30,204 nucleotides of DNA from Triparma columacea (Eukaryota; Sar; Bolidophyceae; Parmales; Triparmaceae): contig BRYA01000523.1 of NCBI GenBank assembly GCA_030267965.1, positions 1,088 through 31,291 on the forward strand. Reading direction: 5' to 3'. Shown piece after piece: positions 17,371 through 27,463 of the stretch (position 1 is the first letter of the stretch; the number at the start of each line of letters is the position of its first letter). The position numbers and the translations under genes were made by a program. Under the pieces are notes generated by a model. The model did not search any database and was not told the DNA's origin. It saw nothing but the letters and a program-made list of their open reading frames with translations.

Positions 17371-18491
17371 GCAATTAGCGGCAGCAGCGGCGACGCGTAT
17401 GCGCAAATAGTATTCGTATCAGCTCACCCAACATCTTCGTCATGGGGCGCAGAGGGAGTTCCCGACGTCCTTGTTGACTGCTTGCAGGAGCTCTCGAGGG
17501 GAGGGGCCATGGGAATGCTGAGCGTCTCAAATGTCCTCAGCGAATTCGTCTTGCTCAAGGGTCTCAAGGATGGTGGTTTGTTGGGGAGGAACCCCGAAAG
17601 CATGGTGGAAAGGTGCCTCGTGGTCTTCCTGAGGCTCACCCTTGGCGGTATCGCTGGGGGCGGGGGGAGGATGGGTGGAGGAGGAATAGAGGGAACGGGC
17701 AACGGTGGGCCTCTCACTATCAAGATGCAGGCCAAGACTGCTTCGCTGCAGGTCAAGGTCAGCAAGTGGATTGGAAACATCATGCATGTCGAGAAGCAGG
17801 GAGGGGGTGGGAGGGATGGGGGGAATGGTAATGCTTATGGGAGCGGGGGGGGACTTCATTTTGATAGCAGCTTCGCCGGGGTTAGGGTTCTTTTCTCATT
17901 CTCATTACTACAACGTACGCTGTGATGATCCCTTTTGCTACCTTTATTGTGGCCGTTTCTTTTTGGTGTTCTTGTAAGGTGTACAAGTACCTCACCCTCT
18001 TTGTCCATGGCAAACAGTTTGAGGGCGGGGGGAGGGTCGTCTTTCAAGGGCTCCAGCAGATCCCTGTATCGTTTTTCGTAACGCAAGTTCTCTGGATCGG
18101 GTATCTTATCGTTCAAGAGAAGTGGGAAGCATCAATCCTTTTTTCGCCTATGCTCCTCGTTACCTTCCTTGTCCGCGTTAGGATCAACAAGCACTTTGTG
18201 AGCATTTGTCGGGAAATGACACTAGCAACGGCAACAATGATTGACCTCGAGGAGCTCCGAGACGGAACATTGCAGCAGAACGGCGGCAAAATCGACAATT
18301 GTTATACAGTGCCCTCCTTGAGGCGCGACAAGTGGGAGCTCGAGCCCAAGCCATACAGAAAGAAGAGCGTATTGACAAAAAGGGACGCCTTCGCCAAAAA
18401 GAGGACAGTGGATTTGGTTGAGCATGACGACCTCGCAACGCCGGATCGCATATCAAGTCTGGGGCGAAGAGGAAGAACCCTAAAATCCTAA
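17371..18491 (+). CDS. C-terminal part of an OSCA/TMEM63 (CSC1-like) channel, 5' end unresolved
   Basis: The last exon starts at 17886 after a TTAG acceptor and runs to a stop at 18489-18491. It encodes ITTTYAVMIPFATFIVAV, then KVYKYLTLFVHGKQFEGGG, then two further TMs, then a basic tail. This is the order of the last TMs in the RSN1_7TM/CSC1 family of mechanically or osmotically gated cation channels, with the aromatic-Tyr loop and acidic FExGG turn. Upstream, frame 17371-about 17757 encodes a segment with SNVLSEFVLLKGL, resembling the preceding family helix. It can join 17886 in phase from donors at 17752 or 17758. I find no N-terminal half upstream, so the gene may be truncated, a pseudogene, or have diverged or distant exons. 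A short ATG frame (MSTPEQLAAAAAT) at 17357 may be an alternative start. Confidence 0.5.
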
Positions 18492-18626
18492 AATTGAATT
18501 CATTTTGAAACTGTAGCTTTGCTGCTCGTGTAAGGTACTCAATCGAACCTCACGCCCCCCCCCCCCTCCCCCCCCCCCTGCGCCCTTGGCCCCCTCGCTT
18601 GCCTTCCCCCAAAGGAGAAAATGTAA
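18492..18626. other. convergent 3' spacer with poly-C tracts
   Basis: This 135-bp spacer between two convergent stops contains two C runs near 18556-18578. Such runs recur near gene ends in this window and are prone to sequencing error. Confidence 0.6.
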
Positions 18627-20531
18627 TTAAGTGAGAGACATAAGCTCCCTCATGAGTACTTCATCCTCCTTCTTCACAAACCTCCCCTTGACCCTCATTC
18701 TACTGTCCGCGAAGTTCTTCCTGACGTCGTACTTTACCTTCTTCGTCCAAACCCTGTGGTTCCTCTTCTCCAGGAATCGCTCTATCCTCAGCTTTCGGCT
18801 CTCCGGGCTGTATGCTCCTATCCATCCCTCTGGCCTCTCGGGGGGCTCGTACTCCTCTTCCATAGTTATGTTCGGGTCAGACATGCTCCGGGGTCTCCCC
18901 TGGCCCCCGATGTAGTCTTCCATCCCCTTCTTCCTGTGTATCTTTCCCTTGGGGGAGTTCTTCGGCTTCCCCTTAGGTTTCCCCTTCGGCTTCCTGCCTA
19001 GCCTTGGTTCATATTGGTTGTACGCGTTCGCGTACCCAGGGTACTGCCCAGAGTCCGCATAGACCATCTCCCCCTCGTTGGGCATCATGACCCCCCCGTT
19101 GAGGATCATGTCGTCCCCGCCCTGGCCTCCGGCACCATAGAGCATGCTACCGAGGCCGGAGGGACCCCCCATACCGTCGATTCCGCTCCCGACGCTCCCC
19201 GTGGGGACGGCGGCGAGACCGTCCATCCAACCAGCGCCGAAGCTACCGTCCTTGAAGTCCATGTTAAGGAAGCTCCCGTCCTTCATGAGGCTGCTCCCCC
19301 TCCCTCCGGGGGTCCCTGCGGCGTTGTTGACGCTGCCGAAGAGGCTCGTAGAGAAATGGGAGCCCGGCCTTGTGTTGTCGAGGGACTGGGAAAGCGAATT
19401 AGACCTTCTCCTGTTTGCAGACGCCAGCGCGGCGGTCTCCCTGTGGCTAGTTCTCCTCGTCCCGTATCCGTGGACGGACGAGTTGTTACCACCCCCCCCA
19501 GGTCCGTTGTTCGCGGAGTGCAGGGGTCCGTCGTGGTCGGTCAACGACATGCCGAGGGAGTTGGTGCGGTGCTGCGGAGAGTGGACCGAGTCGCGGAGGG
19601 AATTGCGTTAGTGAGCGATGGTTGTCGTTTTTTACAGGGGGGAAGAGTGTGTTTGTAGGGGGGAGAGCCGAAAGCTTTGGGAAGCGGCAAGTTAAGCGGG
19701 GGGTTCATTAATTTTGTTCACCCTTACCTTGCTAGAGGATCCTCCGGCGCCATACATTTCAGAGGAGGGGGTGGTCTGGCCACCACCACCGCCAGTGTAG
19801 TCGAGGTCATTAAAGTTCAGGTCTCCAATACCGTCGTCTGTGGTGTGGGGGTAAAGGGAAGGGTTAAGGGGTTGAAGAGGAGGGAGGGGCAAATGAAATG
19901 CCACCAACTTACCTCCGCCAGAGAACAGGGGGTCGTTGAAGTCCTCGAAGCCCCCCTTGCTACTACCCTGGTTGACGTGGTTTGCCAACTGTTCCGCCCC
20001 CTGTCCCGTGCTGCTTGGGGTAACAATGTTGTCTGTATCATCCTGCGCTCCCTGCTTGGCGGCGGAGGCGTTTTTGATGTGCATGCCGGCCTTGAGCTGA
20101 GAGGAGGAACCCATGGAGACGGAGAGGAAGTCGAGGTCGAGGTCCTCGAGGAGGTCTACGGAGGACTTGTGGTCGAGGCGGCCCTCACGGATCATCGTCT
20201 CCAGCTCTTGTGTGTTTCCTGCATCGTAGTTGTCTAGCGCACTCTGCAGAACCGGGTCAGCCGAGATGATTAGATCCTTGATGAGCCCCTTCTGGCTCCT
20301 CGTGATGAGCCCCTTGTCCTCCAGGTCGCTTGCAGATCTGAGCCTCCCCGAGATACTCCCGGCCCTGGCACGCTTGCCAAAGTGCGAGGCTTCGTAGCTG
20401 CTAGGCGTGAACTGCGGCGGCGTGCGACCATAGGCGGCGTTGTTTGCAGCGTTGGAGGAAGGTCCTCCATTCTGGGTATTAGGAACGCCAAAGTTGAAGG
20501 ACGTTGTGTCAAAGTCAAATGTACCCTCCAT
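18627..20531 (-). CDS. CCT-domain (CONSTANS/TOC1-type) nuclear regulator
   Basis: Exons (minus) 19913-20531, 19728-19837 and 18627-19571 join in phase to give 557 residues. The donors are GAG|GTAAG and AAG|GTAAGG, the acceptors CCACAG and CCGCAG. Near the C-terminus, about 502-544, lies a CCT motif: SRKLRIERFLEKRNHRVW, then KKVKYDVRKNFADSRMRVKG. In plants this motif binds NF-Y subunits and DNA and marks flowering and clock regulators. Before it come a Lys/Gly/Pro-rich NLS-like stretch (433-458) and a phospho-site-like RPRSMSDP. Residues 71-140 form an acidic helical region; the rest is Gly/Ser/Asn-rich. No B-box or response-regulator domain is present, so this is a stand-alone CCT protein as often found in heterokonts. 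The first intron (75 bp) is in frame and stop-free, so retention would add 25 residues. Confidence 0.9.
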
Positions 20532-21219
20532 CGTCGTGGGAGGGATATGCGAATGGCTACCCTAGGTTTGTAGTTTTAGGACAAAACAAGGAAGACCTCG
20601 GTCGAGATGGCAGTTCCAAAGTTAATCTGGATGTTTATAACAGCTTTACGTCAATTTATGAAGTGTGAGGAAGTGTGAGGAATGAGATGAAGGCTGAGAG
20701 CCCAAGATATATGCTGAAGTGGGCCTATAGAGGATGAAATGAGCTTTAGGAGAGCAGCGGGTCAGGTGCGGATTTGTATGTGGAATAATAGACAGTGAGA
20801 GGAAGATATGCTATTTGGGCGCGCGTTTTGGTGGTCGTATGTCCTATGTCTTCTTCTTCCCTACAAGATGTGAGTGCGGCAATGCAGAAAGTCGTGAAAA
20901 GTGCCTTGTGATGATGGATCCGCAAGAAAACTTGGGAAAGCCCAAACTTAATAAGAAAACTCCAAAATCAGGAAGTTAAGAACAAAGTTTGAATTGAGCA
21001 CCGTAGCCTTTGGAACCCGTGAAATAGACAACAACAATCGAGCAATACACCTCTACATCGTTGCTATAACGTACGCTAAGCCCTGTGGAATTATTTTCTC
21101 CTCCTCTCACTTCTCAACAGCTTTCATAGACAGGAAGGGAAGAAGGAAAGGGAGTGTAGGAGATAGTGAGAGGAGCGAGCTTTATAGTTCTAGTTCTTCC
21201 CCTCATTTCCCTTAACGAT
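20532..21219. promoter_or_regulatory. divergent promoter spacer between the CCT and EF-hand genes
   Basis: This 688-bp spacer lies between divergent starts at 20531 (-) and 21220 (+). It holds a short tandem AAGTGTGAGG at 20661-20680 and a purine-rich leader near 21130-21180. No gene is supported. Confidence 0.5.
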
Positions 21220-22254
21220 ATGGTCGTGGCACCTCGCCCAAAGCCCGGGGAGGAGCATCTGATAAAGTTTCATGAAGACCCTCGGCGAACCATACCTGTT
21301 GAATACCAGGGGCAGTTCACAATTTGGGAGGCCTACGATCTCATCGAAAAGTTCCAACACTACGACGCGGACGGAAGCGGCTGTATAGACGCTGAGGAAT
21401 TGAAGTTGTTGCTGGCTGACTTTGATGCTGAGCCTGCCACCATAGATAAGATCATGGGTGCGATTGATGGGAATAGGAACGGGCAGGTGGAGTTCGATGA
21501 GGTGAGAGTGAGGGGAGGGGGTGGAGAAGCGGAGGGGGGGGAGGGAATAGGTTCGGTGGGAAAGGCGAAACAACCAAGAGAAAAGAATTTGCCCCTTCCT
21601 TTCCATCCATCCACCCAAGCAACACTCACGTCTTACCCTCTAACTCCCACCACAAAATCCTCCTCTCTCACCCCCTACCCCACCCCCCCCATTACCTCGC
21701 AGTTCGCAGCCCTCGTCGCCAAGGTCCGCAGGTACCGCCCCGAGCAGCTCCTTCCGATGCAGGCCATGAAGGGAGCAGTTTCCGCCGACGCACCAAGCAT
21801 GTTTAAGCTCAGGGGCGGAGCCGTCCTCGACCGCAACCTAGGTCCGAACTTCCCAGTTCGATACACACCCAACCCAAGATACAAAGTCGAGACCCCCCCT
21901 GAGCCGCTCGAGGCTAGGGCGATTAGCCTGAGGGAGAGGCAGGGGCAGAAGGGCACTGCTGTGAGCTACCAGACGCCGGCAGAGTTCAAGATTCCCCTTG
22001 TTCAGGTGGAGCCCCCCATGAACCAGGTCAAGCACATGGTCCCGGACTCCGGGTACGGCTGGAGCGAGAACAAGTGGGACGGCCCTTGGGACATGCCGGC
22101 TACATACATGGTCCCGAGTGGGAGAGAGCCAGGTATTATCACAACCTCAACCGAAGACAGGATGTACGGGACTGTCAAGGGACAGTATCCTGACCACGTC
22201 AAGCAAAGAAGGGACAGCAGGCTGCTTGAACAGAGCAAGATGATGCAGGGATAA
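21220..22254 (+). CDS. two-EF-hand calcium-binding protein
   Basis: Exons 21220-21501 and 21703-22254 (donor GAG|GTGAGA, acceptor CTCGCAG, phase 0) give 277 residues. EF loop 1 is D49-E60 (DADGSGCIDAEE) and loop 2 is D83-E94 (DGNRNGQVEFDE). Both have all canonical Ca2+ ligands, with Asp at 1, Gly at 6 and Glu at 12. The intron falls exactly after the last loop residue. The C-terminal 180 residues have no domain I know; they are Pro-rich with repeated aromatic/Pro turns (SGYGWSENKWDGPWDMP) and end in a charged helix. No signal peptide. The Ca2+-sensor role is well supported. A cytoskeletal or axonemal link is only a guess from the Pro/Tyr-rich tail. The stop is convergent with the transporter gene at 22526. 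Confidence 0.9.
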   Translation: MVVAPRPKPGEEHLIKFHEDPRRTIPVEYQGQFTIWEAYDLIEKFQHYDADGSGCIDAEELKLLLADFDAEPATIDKIMGAIDGNRNGQVEFDEVRVRGGGGEAEGGEGIGSVGKAKQPREKNLPLPFHPSTQATLTSYPLTPTTKSSSLTPYPTPPITSQFAALVAKVRRYRPEQLLPMQAMKGAVSADAPSMFKLRGGAVLDRNLGPNFPVRYTPNPRYKVETPPEPLEARAISLRERQGQKGTAVSYQTPAEFKIPLVQVEPPMNQVKHMVPDSGYGWSENKWDGPWDMPATYMVPSGREPGIITTSTEDRMYGTVKGQYPDHVKQRRDSRLLEQSKMMQG

Positions 22255-22525
22255 GCTGTGCGATGATAAAGTTGGAGAACTATGAATGAGGTTATGCTTT
22301 TTGGGTGACGATGACAGTCATTATTTTTTCTTTTGCGTCGCCTCGCGTTAAAATTTCCCACCCCCCCCTTCCCTTGACCCTAATTACGTAAGCTTGTTAC
22401 TTATGATTGCACCCCTGCGCATTATCTGTGTGTGTTCAAGCGCACTCCCCTTTCACCTCCCCCCTCCTTCCTAATGTTACACGGCGTTCTTCTTGTGAGT
22501 ACTAGCCATTATCTGAGTCGCGTGG
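22255..22525. other. convergent 3' spacer
   Basis: This 271-bp spacer lies between convergent stops (22254 plus, 22526 minus). It is AT-rich in the first half and C-rich in the second. No gene seen. Confidence 0.6.
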
Positions 22526-24799
22526 TTAGTCGACCTGATCCTCACAGGTACCGAGTTTGACGGAGCAGTCGGGCATGAAGCTCACGTAAGTCATGATGGC
22601 GGTTCCAGCGTAGAGGGTGAGGAATGTTGAAGGGATGCCGAAGGGAGCGTGCCTCTCGGACGTGAAGGTACGGTCCCCGACCTTGGCGGCCTGGAAGGCG
22701 ACGATCATGTTCGCGGCGGAGCCGAGCATGGTAAGGTTTCCGGCGATGGTGGCGGAGAAGGAGACCTGCATCCACTCGTAGGGGGTGGCATAGGGGAAGG
22801 TCGCGGCGAGCATTTGGCAGACGGGGACGTTGGACGCGATGTTAGACAGGAAGGTGACAATGGCAACGAACCAGTACACGCAGGGGACAGAGCACATTTG
22901 ATCGGCGCAACCTCCCATGCAGAGGGCGAAAAACTTCTGGGGGATGCCGGTGTCGTCGAAGCTACCGATGAGGAGGAACTGTCCAATGAAGAGAAGTAGG
23001 AGGCCGTAGTCAACCTCGGTGAGGGTGGTCTCACTCTCAGTGATGAGCTCCTGAGAGGCAAGTGGGTGGGAGGTGAGCGAAAGGTGGATACGTTACGTTT
23101 CATACCTGGCTCCCATGTCACATAAACTCACCTGCTCCTCAACAATCTCGTTTCCATCCATGTCGTAAGTGACTTTGGGGGGGACGGGGTTTCCTGCCTC
23201 GTCGAGCTCGACAGGCTTCTCATCGAAGCTGTTGCGCTTCCAGGCGGTGAGGACCATGAGGATGATACCAGCACAGATGCAGGTGCAGCTGACGTCGTAA
23301 CCCGCGGCGAAGAAAAAGAGGAAAAGACAGACAACACCGATCTGAGCCTTGCTCCAGATAGTCCAGACCTTGAGCCTAGGGTCCTCGGGGATTCCAGCCT
23401 TCCTTGCGTAGAACTGCCTCTCTTGGGACAGCATCTCAGGAGTCTTGGAGCCGGTTAGGAAGATGCTCATGCACTCGCCGAAGCCGGAGGCACCGGGGAA
23501 GAGCTGCGAGGGGCAATAGTGTCAGAAGTGGGCTAACGGGTTGTTGCGATCTTAGACCATGAAATCTCCAGATAGCTAACATATTTCACCCGTTCTTGTT
23601 CTTACCTCATCCTTGTAGTACGTGAGCATCATGGTCGTGTTGATGAGGGTGGCAGCACAGACGGGGAGGAACATGTTGTAGGCAAACGTGAGCCACTCAA
23701 GGTCATCGTAGGCGAGGGCGGTGATGAGGATGTTCTGGGGGTTACCGGTCATGGTGAGCGCAGATCCGATATTCGCCGTGGTGGCGAGGGAGAGAAGGTA
23801 GGGGAGGGAGTTGGCAACCTTGTGGCGGACACACAGATCGACAACAACGCCGGAGAAGATAAGCACGATAGAATCGTTCATGACGGCCGCAGACCCGATG
23901 GTTGACTGTGTGGGGGGGGGCGGGTGTTATGGGGGGAGGGTGTGTTAGAGGGGTGCCATTCGGGCATGATTGTACGGCACCGACATGGACTACCCTTACC
24001 ATCATCATGATCTTGAAACTGCGCTTCCAGTTAATGGGGTCGTCGAGGGAGTTACGAAGCTTGTCGAATAGACCACCTTGCTCCATCTTCTCGAGGTAAA
24101 CGGTGGTAAGCATAAGACCAAAGAGAAGGTAGAGGGGCTCCTTGATGATGACATTCTCGGCCTGGAACCAAGGTCCCTGGTCGGTGTTGTACAATATGAA
24201 GCGATAAACGATGGTAAGCATACCCCCACCGAGGGCGATTCCTGGTCGGCCGACTGGAATGAACCAGTTGGGCAAAAGGAGGAAAACCCAGAAAGCAAAG
24301 TACATGAGCCCAACAGAAATGGCACCGAAGGCACTGAGGGGGAGGGTAGCGTGGTATGGTGTTAGCGTGCGACCCGGTGAACCGGTAAACACCGGTGACA
24401 ATGAATGTACAAATCCAAAAACACACACCTGAACTGATCAGAGACATCGACGTGAGCCTCATAAAGAGCTCGACCAGAGGCCTCGTCGACAGGAGGAGGG
24501 TAGGCGCGGGCAGTCCCCCAAGATCTCTTTTCACCGGTCGAGGCAGTGAACTGAGAGGGAGGCTTCTTGGCAGTGAACCAACCCAACTTGGGCTCATCAA
24601 CGGGCGAAGCACCGAAGACGGCCTCGTGGTGCTCACGCACCAAAAGGTGACGCTCAGGAGCGGGCCCTGCTGTGGATGCGAAGAAGGCAGAACACCCAAC
24701 TAGGGCAAGGGCAGCAAGAGTCGGGAGCCACGCTTTGAAAGAGCCAGTTTTCTTCACTGGGACAGAAGTACTCGAGAATGCGGGAAGAGCTGCAAGCAT
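22526..24799 (-). CDS. ArsB/NhaD-superfamily membrane transporter, Lsi2-like
   Basis: Five exons on minus: 24429-24799, 24000-24333, 23606-23905, 23132-23503 and 22526-23050 (633 aa). All introns are 81-102 bp with clean GT-AG ends and pyrimidine-rich acceptors. Multiple TMs form two half-repeats. The first repeat carries ANIGSALTMTGNPQN (279-293). The second carries SNIASNVPV (528-536) and, further on, AGNLTMLGSAANMIV. These are the signature re-entrant motifs of the ArsB/NhaD ion-transporter superfamily, and the SALT...GNPQN and GSAAN forms resemble plant Lsi2 silicon exporters. Family members move arsenite, silicic acid or Na+ against H+. The N-terminal 120 residues hold one TM and a linker. 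Silicic acid efflux is an inference that would suit a silicifying alga; substrate cannot be read from sequence. Confidence 0.92.
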
Positions 24800-25325
24800 G
24801 TTGGAAGTCTGAGGGACGGGAGTACGGGGGCGTGAGGGTCAGGAAATGACAGGAAAGTTGAGAATGATGGATTTTCATTGGAGGCAACCCCGAAAAATTA
24901 AAATGACTTTGTGAATATGGGTTAAGGGTGGGGCGGGTAGGGCAAAAGAATGAAGAAACGAGGAAATATTAGGTACAATTCAGGGTTCAGAGGAGGCAAT
25001 GCGATTGGGAGACGCCCGTTCACCATGTATTTCGATTGAGAGATTCAAAACTCACGAGATGAGAGATAAACACATTTTAACCCATTACGGCCCGAATATA
25101 CAAAAGAGACTGTTCTACAAACAACGATCAAGCACATACAAGAACGAGAGGAGGAAAAGGTGAAGCGATAAGGGGCGTCAAACTTACATGCACACAAAAA
25201 CAAATTTAAGATTGGAGAGAGAATTGGCGATTTTGGATTTTGGCCCAAGTTTCGGAGAATCAATTTGTGAAAGGGAGTGGGGCAAATTTCCCCTCAACCA
25301 AGAGCCTTTGGGAACACTACTAGTC
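24800..25325. promoter_or_regulatory. divergent promoter spacer between the transporter and RNase genes
   Basis: This 526-bp AT-richer spacer lies between divergent starts at 24799 (-) and 25326 (+). An in-frame ATG at 25188 could extend the plus-strand gene by 46 residues, but the sequence there looks like leader. No other gene seen. Confidence 0.5.
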
Positions 25326-27322
25326 ATGTCAGGCTTTAAGGGCTATAAAATAGAGAGAATCGATACCAGGGGAAGCTCCCTTACGTCGAGTAAGGGTGGG
25401 AAAAAGAGCTCCCATTCTCCGTCAAGCGGAGGGGTTGTGGTTTCTGGGATCTCCACGCAATCGACGATCAATGTTGCGGGAAAAAGAGGGGGGTTAATGA
25501 CAACTAGTGGCGGTCTGGTAGTCTCAGGAGCTTCGACTTTGAGAACATCACATGTTTCTGGCGGAGGTGCAGGGACTGCAGTGACAAGTCAGGGCTACAA
25601 TGGTTATGGTAACAACACAACAAACCCAACGTCAAGGACGATGGCGACGGCCAATAGTAGCCTGCAGAGGACAAGTAGCTTGGGAGAAGGCCGAAAAAGC
25701 AGCAGCAGCTCGCTGGGGAGCAGCTTGATGACCAGCCTGCAGAGGTCATCATCCAACCCCTCAGCACCTTCGTCATCGGTGGGAGTAGTCGTAAGCGGTA
25801 GGAAGGGAATTGGCGACGACGATATGATGGGGATGGACGAAAGTGAGGATGCAATGGGGGGACAGGAGGAGGGAGGGTTCTGGGGGGGGATGGGGGGACA
25901 GGGAGGGGCAGGGCAGGGGTTGCCCCAGCACCAACAGCTCTCACCCCAGAATTACGCCATGGCGATGCAGCAGCAGCAGCATCAACTCCAACTACAGCAC
26001 CAACAGCTCTCACCCCAGAATTACGCCATGGCGATGCAGCAGCATCAGCAACTCCAACTACAGCACCAACAGCTCTCACCCCAGCATTACGCTCTGACGA
26101 TGCAGCAGCAGCACCAGCAGCAACAACAAGAACAAGAACAACGGCACAACCTCTCTGCTCTGACTATCCCATTATCTCAACCTAGCCTGAGCAACGTCTC
26201 GGGCGGGGAGCCATTCTCCCCAACGCACATCTCTACCCCTCCTCAAGATCAAATGTACGCTAGACAAATAACAGCACCAACACAGCAAGGTGGCATGAAC
26301 CAGTCTTCACCGCTCATTGTCATTGACGGAGCAAATGTAGCCGAAGTATACGCTCTCATGGCCTCAGCCACGAGTGGAAGCACGGGAAGAAGCTTCGACG
26401 GCGCGCCAGACTCTCAGGGGATCAGGTAAGAGGATGGGATAGGGGTGTGCCTGCGAGGTGTGCAGTGCGTGGGGCGCTGAGTGTGGGGTGGGATGTGACC
26501 CGGCTTTTTAGTTGTTGCATTCTGATGAGTTAATTGCCGAGAATCATCTTCGAGCTGCTTTTTTTCTTCACATATATGCATATGTCATAATAATATATAA
26601 TAACCCTGCCCTCCCAACAGACTCGCCCACCACTTCTTCTGCAAACTCGATGCCGGGGCGAGGTGCATCATTATTGTTCCTTGCCACTGGCTCGACCCGG
26701 TCAATAGTAGCAAAGCGCATAGCGCGGTATTCGACGGGGACGACTTTGAAGACTACGTAGAAATCGGAGATACTGGCTCAAATAGTACTCTGAATCCTCT
26801 CATGAAACCGCTTGAGGAGGTAAGGAGATTGGAGGTGAACCCCTAGGACTCATAGGACGTCGAATGAAATTAGTACAGACCTATAAAGCTTAGTCTCCGC
26901 ACCCTTCACATCCCCACTCCACTCCCCCTAAATCCCACCCCCTCCTCGCCCCCCTTCCCCCTTCCCCCTCTCCTTAGCTTCAAGCACACAACATTATTTT
27001 TTCCCCACCTAGCCCCAAGGAGTACAACAGGTTCATGATAAACATGGCCAGGAGCGGAGGAGGCACGGGAGGACCAGGGTTCATCGTATCCAACGATAAA
27101 TTCATGGACGAGATAGTGGAGGATTGCGATGTAGGAACCAAAACACTGGGGGCTTGGCTCAGCGGCGGAGGCAAAATCACCTTTTCGTTCATCCCGGGGG
27201 ATGACCACCTGGAGTTTGCGGGGAATGCATCACACCCAGTAGTTGCGCAAATCAACGAAGTCAACGCCATGGAGGGGAAAGTGCGGTTAGTACAAGGCTC
27301 AATGCCCGGTGCAATCAGTTAG
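25326..27322 (+). CDS. Zc3h12a-like (NYN/PIN) endoribonuclease with Gln-rich N-terminal region
   Basis: Exons 25326-26425, 26621-26819 and 26978-27322 join in phase to give 547 residues. The RNase domain spans about 328-520. It contains PLIVIDGANV (D334), then after the first intron RLAHHFF and CIIIVPCHWLDP, and in exon 3 GFIVSNDKFMDEI (D473, D477) followed by ITFSFIPGDDHLEF. This matches the Regnase/MCPIP/N4BP1 NYN fold: a Mg2+-dependent PIN-like nuclease with a tetrad of acidic residues that cuts mRNA. The first 320 residues are disordered, with Ser/Gly-rich units containing GG(V/L)VVSG three times and three tandem QQLSPQNYAMAMQ-type repeats with poly-Gln. No CCCH zinc finger is present, unlike animal Regnase. 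A post-transcriptional mRNA-decay role is inferred. ATG 25326 preferred over 25188. Confidence 0.9.
25929..26129. repeat. three tandem Gln-rich coding repeats (69 and 66 bp)
   Basis: Units begin CACCAACAGCTCTCACCCCA at 25929, 25998 and 26064. The first two are nearly identical; length differs by one CAG codon. The third then runs into a CAG/CAA tract to about 26140. They encode HQQLSPQNYAMAMQQ units. Confidence 0.95.
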
Positions 27323-27463
27323 AAAGTTCTGACGGCGGACAAAATAATAATAATGAAGAAACGACCCGAATACTGTAGAAGAGTTAGATACTTTAAATTA
27401 TGATCTGGTTTGAAGGAAGCCGAAACCTGGCCTTCCTGCCGTCCCTTAAATAAATACTCTCCC

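Noticed and set aside
17482..17859. Minus-strand Pro-rich frames opposite the OSCA-like segment
   Set aside because: They are antisense to the frame showing channel-family helices.
24741..24799. Plastid presequence on the Lsi2-like transporter
   Set aside because: The first TM starts near residue 22 and lacks a clear Ala/Ser-Phe cleavage motif; plasma or internal membrane is equally possible.
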